Positions 25,720 to 34,730 of a DNA stretch of 64,000 nt are shown here, piece after piece; within the stretch, counting starts at the first letter, position 1, and each line of letters opens with the position of its first letter. The translations under genes were made by a program, and so were the position numbers. The notes below the pieces were generated by a model that saw nothing but the letters and a program-made list of their open reading frames with translations, was not told the DNA's origin and made no database searches. The stretch lies in assembly GCF_000024105.1 (NCBI RefSeq), contig NC_013171.1, positions 186,001-250,000 on the forward strand, read 5' to 3'. The DNA comes from Anaerococcus prevotii DSM 20548 (GTDB lineage: Bacteria > Bacillota > Clostridia > Tissierellales > Peptoniphilaceae).

Positions 25720-26073
25720 ATGCGAAAGAGAAATAAGAGAGAAAGAAATCTCATAAAAAGATACAACAACCTAGTAAAACTAAGCAGCCTTCTTTATTTT
25801 CTGGCAGGCTTAGGAGTCCTTGCCTTCGGCATTTATTATAGGGAGATTTTTGAAATAGTTTTCGGAGTCTTTGCCCTTGTATTTTCCTTCGCCAACCTCA
25901 AAAATAAAAACTATAGCCAAGCCTCTATTAGAAGACTTGAGCAGAATAGATTATCCTTTATTATAGTATTTATCATAATATATTCCTTGGTAAATCCTAT
26001 AGGAAATATCCCCCTCCTCTACGATCTCTACAAGAGAGATTTGGTATTAAATGGAGGATTTCTAGATGAATAA
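25720..26073 (+). CDS. Small membrane protein, unknown
   Basis: A 117-residue protein with a very basic N-terminus (RKRNKRERNLIKRYN) and three hydrophobic stretches (about 20-40, 43-58 and 78-97). The start is one base after the tsaD stop and its end overlaps the S41 peptidase gene by 8 bp, so it is part of the same transcript. I do not recognise a family. The basic tail suggests the N-terminus faces the cytosol. Confidence 0.6.
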   Translation: MRKRNKRERNLIKRYNNLVKLSSLLYFLAGLGVLAFGIYYREIFEIVFGVFALVFSFANLKNKNYSQASIRRLEQNRLSFIIVFIIIYSLVNPIGNIPLLYDLYKRDLVLNGGFLDE

Positions 26074-27466
26074 GAAATTAAAGCTTGGCCTTATATTTTT
26101 CTCCTTAATCATAATGACTTCCTGCGTTGGAAGAAGGCTTGATTCTATGAAGAGCAAGAGGGCCATGAGAGAGTTCGATAACTCAGGGATTATCCTATCT
26201 GATGGGAGCTTTTTTCCAGACAAGATTACGGGATTTACAGTAGATGAGTACCTAAAGTGGTACAAGAACCTAGACGAGCCCCTAAGACTTCAAGTCCCAA
26301 AGGCCCAAAGACCCAAGGAATTGACCAAGGAAGAAAGGTTAGAAGATTTCGATTATTTCTTCAACCAAATCCAAAACAACTACCCCTTCTTTGGAGTTTT
26401 GAAGAGAAAACACAATATTGACTTTCTAAACAATTATGATAAATACAAGAAGATGGTAGAAGGCTGTGAAAACGACGAAGACTTTATGAAGGTCATGGAA
26501 GAGATTTGTGGAGATTTAAGGAATAATCATACAAGAATTGCCGATAAGGCCTATGTAGAAAAGACCCTCCTTTATTTTTCAAAAAACTGGAAATCGCCTT
26601 CGATTTATTATGAATTTTTAAATCTAAATAGGCAGGTTGTAAGAAACAGGTACGGTCTAGAAGGGGTCCAAAGTGATGTAGATAGCCCCCTTAGTCTTTC
26701 TAGAAGATCGGCCATTTTTGATAAGGATACTACAGTAAATCTAGAATTTGAAGAAGCTAGCGATGATATAGCAATCCTTAGGGTAAAGTCTATGGCAGGA
26801 AGTGAGAAATATACAGAAGACCTCAAGGTCCTAAAAGAATTCTTAAAAAACAAACACCTCTACAAGGCCCTTGCAATTGATATAAGGGGAAATGCCGGAG
26901 GTAATATGGAATATTGGCAAAATTTCCTCCTTCCAAAGCTTATAACTGGGCCCAAAACTGTAACAAATAAGCTCTTTTTCAAAGAGTCCAACCAGGCCAA
27001 GCTCATGTTTTCTGACGATAGATACAATGTCGAAAGACTTTCTAATGTAGATATATCGGCTATTAAACTCGACAACGAAGAAGACCTTAAGCGCTTTGAC
27101 TTTTACATGAAGGATATAATTACAGTAAATCCTGACACTTCTAACAAGGACTATGGCTTTGATGGGTCTATGTATCTTTTGGTAGATGGAAATGTCTTCT
27201 CGGCAGCAGAAGGCTTCGCCAACTTCATGAAATATTCAAATACAGCAACCCTTATAGGAAATACGACTGGGGGAGATGGGATAACTCTTGGAGTGATTAA
27301 CTCTGTAATGCCTAATTCAGGCTTGGTTTTCACTTACACCAACACCCTAGGCTATGATCCAGCAGGAAAAATCAACGAGGAAAATCCAACAACTCCGGAT
27401 ATTATATCAAACTCCTACAGAGCTAGCCTAACTACTATAGACCAGCTTCTAGGAGCTAAGGAGTAA
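26066..27466 (+). CDS. S41-family peptidase lipoprotein
   Basis: A 466-residue protein. The N-terminus is a lipoprotein signal with lipobox IMTSC (Cys about residue 20). The C-terminal half has the S41 (C-terminal processing peptidase) fold: AIDIRGNAGGN, then LLVDGNVFSAAEGFANF with the candidate catalytic Ser, and GNTTGGDG. A recognisable PDZ domain between them is not obvious. It would act outside the membrane. The target is unknown; a role in processing surface proteins is only a guess. Confidence 0.82.
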   Translation: MNKKLKLGLIFFSLIIMTSCVGRRLDSMKSKRAMREFDNSGIILSDGSFFPDKITGFTVDEYLKWYKNLDEPLRLQVPKAQRPKELTKEERLEDFDYFFNQIQNNYPFFGVLKRKHNIDFLNNYDKYKKMVEGCENDEDFMKVMEEICGDLRNNHTRIADKAYVEKTLLYFSKNWKSPSIYYEFLNLNRQVVRNRYGLEGVQSDVDSPLSLSRRSAIFDKDTTVNLEFEEASDDIAILRVKSMAGSEKYTEDLKVLKEFLKNKHLYKALAIDIRGNAGGNMEYWQNFLLPKLITGPKTVTNKLFFKESNQAKLMFSDDRYNVERLSNVDISAIKLDNEEDLKRFDFYMKDIITVNPDTSNKDYGFDGSMYLLVDGNVFSAAEGFANFMKYSNTATLIGNTTGGDGITLGVINSVMPNSGLVFTYTNTLGYDPAGKINEENPTTPDIISNSYRASLTTIDQLLGAKE

Positions 27467-27469
27467 ATA

Positions 27470-27506
27470 AGCTTCCAGGATAAATTTTTGTCTTGGAAGT
27501 TTTTCT
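27470..27506 (+). terminator. Intrinsic terminator
   Basis: CTTCCAGGA pairs with TCTTGGAAG around an AT-rich loop, followed by TTTTTCTTTT. Ends the tsa-S41 run. Confidence 0.75.
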
Positions 27507-27515
27507 TTTCAGAAA

Positions 27516-27544
27516 TTGACTAGTAATAAATTTGTATGTATTAT
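27516..27544 (+). promoter_or_regulatory. Promoter of the glutamate dehydrogenase gene
   Basis: TTGACT at 27516-27521, 17-bp spacer, TATTAT at 27539-27544; near-consensus, in line with strong expression. Confidence 0.7.
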
Positions 27545-27574
27545 TATTAATAGAAAACAAATTAAGGAGCTAAT

Positions 27575-28846
27575 ATGAGTGAGAAATTAGATATATTAGA
27601 AGCTACTAGAGATAGGTACAAGAAGGCTTGCGATAAGCTTAAGTTAGACTCTGCTGTTTATGAAATATTAAAAGAGCCAGAAAGACTTATAGAAGTTGCG
27701 ATTCCTATAAAGATGGACGATGGCAAGACCAAGGTATTTAAGGCCTTTAGATCAGCCCATTCTTCCGCCCTAGGTCCATCCAAGGGTGGGATAAGATTTG
27801 ATAAAAATGTTACAAGAGAAGAAGTGATGGCTCTTTCTATGATGATGAGTATCAAGGTCGCTCTTTTGGGCCTTCCCCTAGGAGGTGGCAAGGGTGGTGT
27901 CATTGTAGATCCTAAAGAGCTTTCTGAAAGAGAAATCGAAAGCCTATCACGTGGTTTTGTTCGTGCTACTAATAATTATTTAGGAAGTAGAATAGATATT
28001 CCAGCTCCTGATGTAAATACAAACGCCAAGATTATGGGGTATTTCATCGATGAATATATAGCCCTAAATCAGGGAAGGGAAGATATTGCGACCTTTACAG
28101 GTAAGCCTCTTGCCCTCGGAGGATCTTTTGCAAGAGATCAGGCAACAGGTTTTGGTGTAGCCCTTGCTGTAAAATACGCATATGAGAGAAAAGATGAGGG
28201 CCTTAAGGGAAAAACTTTTATCTGCCAAGGCTTTGGTAATGTAGGCTACTTTGCAGCCAAATACATGTCTGAATTTGGAGCAAGGCTAATTGCTGTAAAT
28301 GCAAGTGATAGAAAAGCTCCATCAGGTTCTTCTGCCATTATTAATGAAGATGGCCTAGATGTAGAAGAATTAAGGAAATTAAAAGAAGATGGATCTTCAG
28401 TCCTAGACTATGCTGATTCTAGAAAGATTAGTAACGAAGAATTCTTTGCCCTAGATACAGATATAATCCTTCCTTGTGCTCTAGAAAATGTCATCACAGA
28501 AAAAATCGCAAAGACCATAAAGGCCAAGGTCATATCAGAAGGGGCAAATGGTCCAACAACACCAGGTGGAGCACAAGTCCTTGAAGATAAGGGAGTTGTC
28601 CTTATACCAGATATCATGGCCAACTCTGGTGGAGTCCTAGTAAGTCATTACGAATGGATCCAAAACCAAATTGGATATTATTTTGACTATGACAAGGTTA
28701 AGGATAAGGAAGAAGGAGATCTGCTTAGGGTCTTTGAAAGAATCTTCGATATGGCAGAAGAGGAAAATGTCGATTTGAGGGAGGCTTCATTCATGGTAGC
28801 AATCAAATCCATGGCAGAAGCCCTCAAATACAAGGGAAGATATTGA
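27575..28846 (+). CDS. Glutamate dehydrogenase (Glu/Leu/Phe/Val dehydrogenase family)
   Basis: A 423-residue enzyme, the normal length of hexameric catabolic GDH. GPSKGGIRF and LPLGGGKGGVIVDP carry the substrate and catalytic lysines, PAPDVNTN the catalytic Asp, and FICQGFGNVGYFAA the Rossmann loop, ending VNAS with no basic residue after the beta-2 strand, which suggests NAD rather than NADP. It deaminates glutamate to 2-oxoglutarate, a key step for an amino-acid-fermenting anaerobe. Own promoter and terminator; AAGGAG site. Confidence 0.93.
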   Translation: MSEKLDILEATRDRYKKACDKLKLDSAVYEILKEPERLIEVAIPIKMDDGKTKVFKAFRSAHSSALGPSKGGIRFDKNVTREEVMALSMMMSIKVALLGLPLGGGKGGVIVDPKELSEREIESLSRGFVRATNNYLGSRIDIPAPDVNTNAKIMGYFIDEYIALNQGREDIATFTGKPLALGGSFARDQATGFGVALAVKYAYERKDEGLKGKTFICQGFGNVGYFAAKYMSEFGARLIAVNASDRKAPSGSSAIINEDGLDVEELRKLKEDGSSVLDYADSRKISNEEFFALDTDIILPCALENVITEKIAKTIKAKVISEGANGPTTPGGAQVLEDKGVVLIPDIMANSGGVLVSHYEWIQNQIGYYFDYDKVKDKEEGDLLRVFERIFDMAEEENVDLREASFMVAIKSMAEALKYKGRY

Positions 28847-28868
28847 ATTTATGAGATGTAAATTCATA

Positions 28869-28890
28869 AGGGAGCTTAGGCTCCTTTTTT
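28869..28890 (+). terminator. Intrinsic terminator
   Basis: GGGAGC-TTA-GGCTCC stem followed by six T residues. Ends the gdh gene. Confidence 0.85.
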
Positions 28891-28989
28891 ATTTAGAAGA
28901 TTAAGATGAGGCCCTCATCTTGTAGGAGTATTTATTTCGAATATAATAGTAGGTAGGAAAGTTTTACTAAAATTAGATAAGGAATTATA

Positions 28990-30201
28990 ATGAGGATAAA
29001 AAAATTTTTGGCTATAGTTTTTGTCGCCATAATTGCTTATTTTGGATCTAATACCATCCTTAATAAGCTGGAGAATAATGAACTCAAGAAAACCTATGGG
29101 GATGATTTCTCCTTTGATGATGATGCTATAGGAAGTAATGAACACGAACACCTTTTTTTGCTTGTAGGAGTTGATAAGAATTCAGACGATGATGACAATG
29201 ACGATTTTACAAGAACAGATACCATAATGTTAGTCAAGGCTAATACTGAAACAGGAAAAATCGACATCCTATCTATCCCAAGAGACTCTAGGGTAAAGAT
29301 TAGACAAGAGTTCGATAAGGTAAACCACGCCCACGCCTTTGGTGGAATAGAGCTTACTATCCAGACCTTAAGAAATTTCTTGGGCCTTGATATCGACTAT
29401 TACGTCCAGGTAAACTACAAGGCTGTAGAAAATATAATAGATGCCCTAGGAGGGGTAGACTTCGATGTTCCTAAGGGAGTTTCGATAGACGTAGGAAGCC
29501 TTAAGATTAGAGAAGGGATGAATCACTTCGACGGCCAGCACGCCCTATGGTATCTCAGAACTAGGAAAATTTATGAAAACGGAGATATAGGAAGGGTTGA
29601 GGCCCAACAAGGATTTATGAAGGCCATGGTAGATCAAATAGTATCAAAGTCAGAAAAAATCAACCTAACGACCTTTGCAACTAACTACCTAAAATATGTA
29701 AAGACCAACCTTCCAATGGGAGTTCTAATGGACTTGACCAACAATATTGACAAGTTCTCATCAGATCAGGTCTCAACCTTTACAGTTCCAGGCAGAGAGC
29801 AAACAATTGAAGGAACTAGCTACTATCTACCAGAATTTGAGAAGACTTGGAGATTGGTAGACAAGGAATTTCAAAACTTTAAACTTAAAAATTGGGACAG
29901 GACCAAGGCGGGTATAGATGAGGATGGGAATATCCTAGATGGAAGAAAAAATCAAGTCGAAGAAGATCCAGTTCCACAGGCAGAAGTAGAGGCCCCTGTT
30001 AGGCAAGAAATAATAGAAGATACCGAACCACATTACTATGAACCAGCCCCTAGCTATGAGTACGAATATTATGAGCCAGAATATGTAGAAGAAGAGGTAG
30101 AAGAGGCTCTTCCTGAAGAAGCTCCTAAAGAAAAGGAAGAAAGCCCAAAGGAAACTGAGGAAAAGGTAGAAAAGTCTGATACTAGTGATAAAGATGAATG
30201 A
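28990..30201 (+). CDS. LytR-CpsA-Psr family cell-wall polymer ligase
   Basis: A 403-residue protein with one N-terminal transmembrane helix (5-24) and an extracellular LCP domain: LVGVDKN, TRTDTIMLVKAN, SIPRDSRVKI, KVNHAHAFGG, and YLRTRKIYENGDIGR show the conserved Arg and Asp that bind the polyprenyl-pyrophosphate substrate. LCP enzymes attach teichoic acid or capsule to peptidoglycan. The last ~90 residues are an acidic, Pro/Glu/Tyr-rich low-complexity tail, longer than usual. An LCP, the EpsG/Wzz genes and LafAB-like genes fit a rich envelope. Confidence 0.9.
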   Translation: MRIKKFLAIVFVAIIAYFGSNTILNKLENNELKKTYGDDFSFDDDAIGSNEHEHLFLLVGVDKNSDDDDNDDFTRTDTIMLVKANTETGKIDILSIPRDSRVKIRQEFDKVNHAHAFGGIELTIQTLRNFLGLDIDYYVQVNYKAVENIIDALGGVDFDVPKGVSIDVGSLKIREGMNHFDGQHALWYLRTRKIYENGDIGRVEAQQGFMKAMVDQIVSKSEKINLTTFATNYLKYVKTNLPMGVLMDLTNNIDKFSSDQVSTFTVPGREQTIEGTSYYLPEFEKTWRLVDKEFQNFKLKNWDRTKAGIDEDGNILDGRKNQVEEDPVPQAEVEAPVRQEIIEDTEPHYYEPAPSYEYEYYEPEYVEEEVEEALPEEAPKEKEESPKETEEKVEKSDTSDKDE

Positions 30202-31222
30202 TAGGTGGGAAATGGAAGATAGAAGACAAAGAAAAGATGAACATATAGAAAATTATCTTAAAAGTGAAATCATAACAAATACCTTGCTGGAAGATATCTA
30301 TATTGAACACAACGCTCTTTCTGATATGAATATGGAAGAGATTGATACTTCAATAGAATTTCTAGGAAGAAGAATATCCATGCCCCTTATGGTTAACGCC
30401 ATGACAGGAGGAGGGGAAGCAGGAAGTGATATCAACGAAGACCTTTCCTCAATCTGTGAAGCAGTAGGCATACCCATGGCCTCAGGTAGTGAGGCTATCG
30501 CCATAAAGGACGAGGAAAGTCGTGATTCCTTCACACTCCTTAAGGATAAGGATATAATAAAAATCGGAAATCTAGGATCTGAGAGAAGCCTTGAAGATTT
30601 TATTTTCGCCAAAGATTTGATAGATGCAGACATTATGCAAGTTCACCTAAATATAGCCCAGGAGCTAGTCATGCCAGAAGGAGATAGGGACTTTAGGGGA
30701 CTTGGTGAAAATATTAGAAATCTTGTAGAAAAACTCGATACTCCTATAATAGTAAAAGAAACAGGATCAGGAATTTCTAAAAGTGTTGCCAGTAAGCTAC
30801 TAGATATGGGAGTAGAATACATCGATGTAGCCGGAAAGGGCGGAACTAACTTCATAGAAATCGAAGACCTAAGAGATGTGGAAACAGACTTTTCTGAATT
30901 TTACGATTGGGGAATCCCTACAGCGAAGTCCATCATAGATGTAAGGAGTGTATCGGAAGATGTTTTTATCATTGCATCAGGTGGCCTAAGAAATGCGACA
31001 GACATCGTAAAATCAATTATCATAGGAGCTGATATGGCTGCTATGAGTGGAGAAGTCCTAAGATACCTCCTTCATGGAGGCTACGAAGCTTGTGAGGACT
31101 TCCTAAAGGATTTACAATACAAGATAAAAATAATAATGTGCCTACTCGGAGTCAAAAATATAGAAGAATTGAAGAAAGTTGACTACAAGGTTGTTGGCAG
31201 ACTTAAACAGCTTTTGGATTGA
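30194..31222 (+). CDS. fni: Type 2 isopentenyl-diphosphate isomerase
   Basis: About 342 residues. RRQRKDEHIENYL at the N-terminus, MPLMVNAMTGGG, VHLNIAQELVMPEGDRDF, VKETGSGISK and IIASGGLRNATD are the signatures of the FMN/NADPH-dependent type 2 IPP isomerase. It equilibrates IPP and DMAPP and complements ispD/ispF. Several starts are possible (GTG 30185, ATG 30194, ATG 30212); none has a well-spaced ribosome site. The gene overlaps the end of the LCP gene by 8 bp. Confidence 0.92.
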   Translation: MNDRWEMEDRRQRKDEHIENYLKSEIITNTLLEDIYIEHNALSDMNMEEIDTSIEFLGRRISMPLMVNAMTGGGEAGSDINEDLSSICEAVGIPMASGSEAIAIKDEESRDSFTLLKDKDIIKIGNLGSERSLEDFIFAKDLIDADIMQVHLNIAQELVMPEGDRDFRGLGENIRNLVEKLDTPIIVKETGSGISKSVASKLLDMGVEYIDVAGKGGTNFIEIEDLRDVETDFSEFYDWGIPTAKSIIDVRSVSEDVFIIASGGLRNATDIVKSIIIGADMAAMSGEVLRYLLHGGYEACEDFLKDLQYKIKIIMCLLGVKNIEELKKVDYKVVGRLKQLLD

Positions 31223-31234
31223 TAGTTCTAGTCG

Positions 31235-31263
31235 CCCTAGCATAAATTGCTAGGGTTTTTTTG
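31235..31263 (+). terminator. Intrinsic terminator after fni
   Basis: CCCTAGC (31235-31241) pairs with GCTAGGG (31249-31255), followed by seven or more T. Confidence 0.88.
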
Positions 31264-31270
31264 TTGAGGA

Positions 31271-31307
31271 TTGAAAAGTTTAACTGTTAATGTACAATAT
31301 ATACAGT
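31271..31307 (+). promoter_or_regulatory. Promoter and probable operator of the second GntR operon
   Basis: TTGAAA at 31271-31276, 16-bp spacer, TACAAT at 31293-31298. ACTGT (31283-31287) and ACAGT (31303-31307) form an inverted repeat around the -10, the probable binding site of the regulator encoded next. Confidence 0.55.
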
Positions 31308-31318
31308 AGGAGGAAGAA

Positions 31319-31696
31319 GTGAATATAAAGATTAAATACTCGAGTGATGATCCTATATATTTACAGATAAAAAACCAAATACAAGATGCGATTTTAAATG
31401 ATGAAGTTGACAAGAATAAAGCCTTGCCTTCTATTAGGTTTCTTGCAAAAGAACTTAGAGTAAGTGTTGCTACTACTAAAAGAGCCTATGATGAGTTAAT
31501 TAAGGATGGATTGATAGATTCGGTTCCTGGCAAGGGAAATTTCGTAAAGGATATTAATCCCCAGTTTATTAGAGAAAAATATACCTTACAAATCGAAGAA
31601 AAACTAAAAGAAGCTATCGATTTATCTAAGCTTATAGGTTTTAGCAGGGATGAACTTCATGATTTACTGGATCTAATGGAGGAAGAATATGAATGA
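31319..31696 (+). CDS. GntR-family regulator, YtrA subfamily
   Basis: A 125-residue protein starting at GTG 31319, 5-6 nt behind AGGAGGA. The winged helix covers residues 1-75 (DDPIYLQIKNQIQDAI ... LPSIRFLAKELRVSVATTKRAYDEL ... GKGNFV), and the remaining 50 residues are a helical dimerisation tail, again YtrA-like with no effector domain. It overlaps the following ATPase gene by 8 bp. Probably represses its own ABC operon through the inverted repeat on the promoter. Confidence 0.88.
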   Translation: MNIKIKYSSDDPIYLQIKNQIQDAILNDEVDKNKALPSIRFLAKELRVSVATTKRAYDELIKDGLIDSVPGKGNFVKDINPQFIREKYTLQIEEKLKEAIDLSKLIGFSRDELHDLLDLMEEEYE

Positions 31697-32555
31697 TATC
31701 TTAAGTCTTAGACAGGTCGAAAAACAATTCGATAACTTTCATCTTGGTCCCTTGGACCTTGATATAAAAAGGGGTTCCGTTTTAGGCTTGATAGGTGAAA
31801 ATGGAGCTGGGAAGTCTACTAGTATCAGGCTCATTTTATCTAATATTGAAGAGAAAGAAGGAGAAATCTACATATTTGGTAAAAAGAAGAAGGATTTGAC
31901 CGAAAATGAAAGAAAAAAGATAGCCTTTGTTTTTGATGATTTGTATTTACCTCAAGATATGAATTTAAGGCAAGTAGAAAAATTTCATAGTTTATTTTTT
32001 GGAAGCTTATGGGAATCAAATATGTTTTGGAATTTGGTAGAAAAATTCGATTTACCAAAAGATAAAGACCTAAAATTATTTTCTAGAGGAATGCAGATGA
32101 AAACATCTCTTATCCTAGCCTTAAGTCACAATGCAGATTTACTTATTTTGGATGAAGCGACAAGTGGCCTTGATCCCATAGCAAGAGACGATATACTAGA
32201 TCTTCTTCTAGATTTTATTCAAGATGAGAATAAAAGTATACTTATTTCTTCTCATATATTATCTGATCTGGAAAAAATAGCTGATGAAATTGCCTTTATC
32301 CATAAGGGAAAAATAATTTTTTTAGAGAATAAAGAAGACTTAAAAGAGAAATATGGTATTGCTACTCTAAGTAAAGATGAGTTTGAAAGCCTAGATAAGA
32401 GAGCTATTGTAGGAGTGAGAAAGCATTCTTTTGGAATAGAATGCCTCATAGAAAAAAGCTTGGTCCCAGAGGGACTTGATATGGATAAGGCTAGGATAGA
32501 AGATATTATGGTTTTTATGATAAAGGAGAAATACAATGAGAGCCTTGATATATAA
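31689..32555 (+). CDS. ABC transporter ATP-binding protein
   Basis: A 288-residue ATPase: Walker A GENGAGKS (36-43), signature FSRGMQMKTSL, Walker B LLILDEATSGLDP, switch ISSHIL. Belongs to a gntR-ATPase-permease operon built like the one at 12.7-14.5 kb but not closely similar in sequence. The C-terminal ~70 residues are an extra domain typical of ABC-2 ATPases. Substrate unknown. Overlaps the permease gene by 20 bp. Confidence 0.87.
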   Translation: MNDILSLRQVEKQFDNFHLGPLDLDIKRGSVLGLIGENGAGKSTSIRLILSNIEEKEGEIYIFGKKKKDLTENERKKIAFVFDDLYLPQDMNLRQVEKFHSLFFGSLWESNMFWNLVEKFDLPKDKDLKLFSRGMQMKTSLILALSHNADLLILDEATSGLDPIARDDILDLLLDFIQDENKSILISSHILSDLEKIADEIAFIHKGKIIFLENKEDLKEKYGIATLSKDEFESLDKRAIVGVRKHSFGIECLIEKSLVPEGLDMDKARIEDIMVFMIKEKYNESLDI

Positions 32556-33168
32556 AGATTTCTTGGTAATAAAAAAGATATTTATCTACTTATATTTATT
32601 GACAGGAGTAGTAGGAATATCTTTTGTAAAAATGGATAAATTTTTTATACTTCCAATGTACTTTGTAATAATTCCTATAAGACTTATAGGTGCTTTATTT
32701 GAAACGGACAATAACTACTCGGTAGATAGGTACTTGATAGCAAGTGGATTTTCAAGAAGAAAAATTGTTATATCAAGATATGTCTTTCTTTGGATTATAA
32801 CTTTAACATCACTTTTAATTAGTCTAGCATTAATATTTTTCTTGAAAGTGAAAATTGAAAACTTAAGCTTACTCCTATTTTTATCTATCTTAATAGTTGC
32901 ATCTGAATTTATTTCATTAATTGAAATACCTTTGATGTACAAATTAGGATCAAATAAAACAAGACAATTAACCTCTATTTCATATCTCTTGGGATTTGCT
33001 ATATTTATGATAATAGGAAAAAATAAAGAAAATCTGGGAAGATTTTTGCTTGGAAATCTATCTATAAGTGAAAACACCTTAGCTTTTGCAATTCTTATTT
33101 TTATAATCTTATTAAATCTAGTGTCTTTACTTGTTTCTTTTAAGATTTTTGATAATAAAGAAGTTTAA
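32536..33168 (+). CDS. ABC-2-type permease
   Basis: A 210-residue protein with six hydrophobic segments (about 10-27, 33-52, 80-103, 112-131, 145-162 and 178-203). Translationally coupled to the ATPase upstream, so it is the membrane subunit of the transporter. Its AT content is higher than that of neighbouring genes. MITE-like copy 2 begins about 20 bp after the stop codon. Substrate unknown. Confidence 0.77.
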   Translation: MRALIYKDFLVIKKIFIYLYLLTGVVGISFVKMDKFFILPMYFVIIPIRLIGALFETDNNYSVDRYLIASGFSRRKIVISRYVFLWIITLTSLLISLALIFFLKVKIENLSLLLFLSILIVASEFISLIEIPLMYKLGSNKTRQLTSISYLLGFAIFMIIGKNKENLGRFLLGNLSISENTLAFAILIFIILLNLVSLLVSFKIFDNKEV

Positions 33169-33190
33169 TTAACTTATAAAATATCGTAAA

Positions 33191-33343
33191 GGGGCTGTTG
33201 CAAAACTATGAATAATCATCGTACCATCGTTAGAAGGTTCTCTTAGGAAATTTTCAGTGGAGCCTGCCGGCTCATGGAGGCAAAATTTCCGTGGAGGTTC
33301 TTCTAACGATAATGGTGCGATTTATTCATTCTGCAACAGCCCC
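33191..33343 (-). mobile_element. MITE-like hairpin element, copy 2 (153 bp)
   Basis: Inverted relative to copy 1 at 4809-5003 and close to identical in the arms. Ends are GGGGCTGTTGCA on both sides, and the arms are complementary for about 60 bp with scattered mismatches. The loop is shorter than in copy 1: GAGCC-GGCA-GGCTC is its own small hairpin. No coding potential that I credit. It lies between the ABC permease gene and the convergent FakA-C-like gene, and could fold as a strong RNA hairpin in either transcript. Confidence 0.75.
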
Positions 33344-33355
33344 TTAAATTTTATT

Positions 33356-33616
33356 TTAGCCTTGAAGGCCTTCGGCTTGTCTTTGCATATTTTCTACTAC
33401 TATGTCGTGGATTTCTCCAAGGCTTGCTGCGTATTCCAAGACTTCCCAAGGTTTATTGGAGTGGAAGTGGATTTTTATTAGATCTTCATCTCCTACAGCA
33501 AGGAGGCTGTCTCCTTCTAGGTTTTCTGTTATATAGTCAAATATTTCGTCTTCATCTAGGTTCTCGCCTGCTATTAACATTTGGCAGTCGAATTTAAATT
33601 CTAATTGTTCAGTCAT
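33356..33616 (-). CDS. Free-standing FakA/YloV C-terminal domain protein
   Basis: An 86-residue protein. GENLDEDEIFDYI, GDSLLAVGDEDLIKIHFHSN, WEVLEYAASLGEI and IVVENM match the C-terminal module of the fatty-acid kinase subunit FakA (B. subtilis YloV), where similar HxHTN motifs occur, but there is no DAK2 kinase domain. The reading frame has a good start and stop, so it is probably a real single-domain protein rather than a fragment, although MITE-like copy 2 sits just 12 bp past its stop. It heads nothing: it is the last gene of the xpaC-telA run. Confidence 0.72.
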   Translation of the reverse strand: MTEQLEFKFDCQMLIAGENLDEDEIFDYITENLEGDSLLAVGDEDLIKIHFHSNKPWEVLEYAASLGEIHDIVVENMQRQAEGLQG

Positions 33617-33625
33617 TCTTTCTCC

Positions 33626-34729
33626 TTATTTGTTAAGATTTCTTTTTAGTTCTTCTTCTAAGCTTTTAATTTCAGCTTTGGCAAGCTCTCTATTCTTTTT
33701 ACCCTCGATTTGGATATTTCTAACTTCTTCTATGGTTGAAATCAAAGCCTCGTTGGTATGCTTAATTGTATCTAGGTCGATTATACCACGTTCTGTGGCC
33801 TTAGCAGTCTCGATTGTGTTTTGTTTTAGGGTATCTGCATTTTTCCTTAAGAGATCATTGGTTAAGTCTGTAACTCTCTTTTGGGTCCTTATGGCTTGGT
33901 CGGTGTGATTCATGCCTAGGGCTAGGACCATTTGGTTCTTCCAGAGTGGAATGGTGTTTACTATGGTTGTTTGAATCTTTTCTGCCATAATTGAGTTTGA
34001 TGATTGGACCATCCTGATTTGTGGGGCCATTTGGATTGAGACCATCCTTGTAAGGTCCAAATCATGGAGCTTTTTCTCGAAGCGGTTGGCCTGAGCCTTT
34101 AGGTCGTTTACCTTCTGGGCGTCAAGAGGGAGGTTAGACTCACGGGCCTTGGATTCAAGAGCAGGTATATCCTCGTTGTAAGTTGCCATAAGCTTTCTAT
34201 TACCTGCTTCTATATACATTGAGATTTCCTTATAATAGTCTTCATTTAGCTCATACATCTGATCGAGCATGGAAATATCTTTCATCAAGGTTATTTGGTG
34301 GTTTTCTAAGATTTTGGATATATCTCCTATGTTTTTTTCCGCCGATTGATATTTAGATTTTAGGGCATCTATCTTGTTTACTTGTTTTTTGAAAAATCCT
34401 AAAGGGCCAGAAGTCTCTTCCGCATCCATTGACTTTATATCTACAACCAATTTGTCTAGGAGGCCGCCAATTTCTCCAAGGTCTTTGTTTTTTACGGTAT
34501 CCAGGGTCTTTTCTGAGAAGTTTGAAATCTTTTTTTGGGCACCAGATCCGTATTGGAGGATGATATTTGTATCTTCTAGATCGATTTTTTTGGAAAACTC
34601 ATCGATCATCTTTTCTTCGTCAGGGGAAAATGTGATTTTATTTTCTACTAGGTCAATTTCTTTGTCACTTATTGTATCGAGCTTATCGTCTTCTGATAAT
34701 CCGTCTAGTCTTAATTCTATATCGCTCAT
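33626..34729 (-). CDS. TelA-family (toxic anion resistance) protein
   Basis: About 367 residues, nearly all helical, with long coiled-coil segments. QMAPQIRMVQSSNSIMAEKIQ and TIPLWKNQMVLALG are the conserved TelA-family block; an N-terminal acidic segment precedes it. TelA proteins are linked to tellurite and other envelope stress, often beside XpaC-like proteins as here. Start taken at ATG 34729 (MSDIEL), which follows the GGAG inside the xpaC stop region; an in-frame ATG at 34744 is less well placed. Biochemical role is unknown in general. Confidence 0.87.
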   Translation of the reverse strand: MSDIELRLDGLSEDDKLDTISDKEIDLVENKITFSPDEEKMIDEFSKKIDLEDTNIILQYGSGAQKKISNFSEKTLDTVKNKDLGEIGGLLDKLVVDIKSMDAEETSGPLGFFKKQVNKIDALKSKYQSAEKNIGDISKILENHQITLMKDISMLDQMYELNEDYYKEISMYIEAGNRKLMATYNEDIPALESKARESNLPLDAQKVNDLKAQANRFEKKLHDLDLTRMVSIQMAPQIRMVQSSNSIMAEKIQTTIVNTIPLWKNQMVLALGMNHTDQAIRTQKRVTDLTNDLLRKNADTLKQNTIETAKATERGIIDLDTIKHTNEALISTIEEVRNIQIEGKKNRELAKAEIKSLEEELKRNLNK

Positions 34730-34730
34730 A

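Noticed and set aside
33257-33481. 74-codon frame starting inside MITE-like copy 2
   Set aside because: It crosses from the hairpin element into the antisense of the FakA-C-like gene; no family resemblance and no good start.
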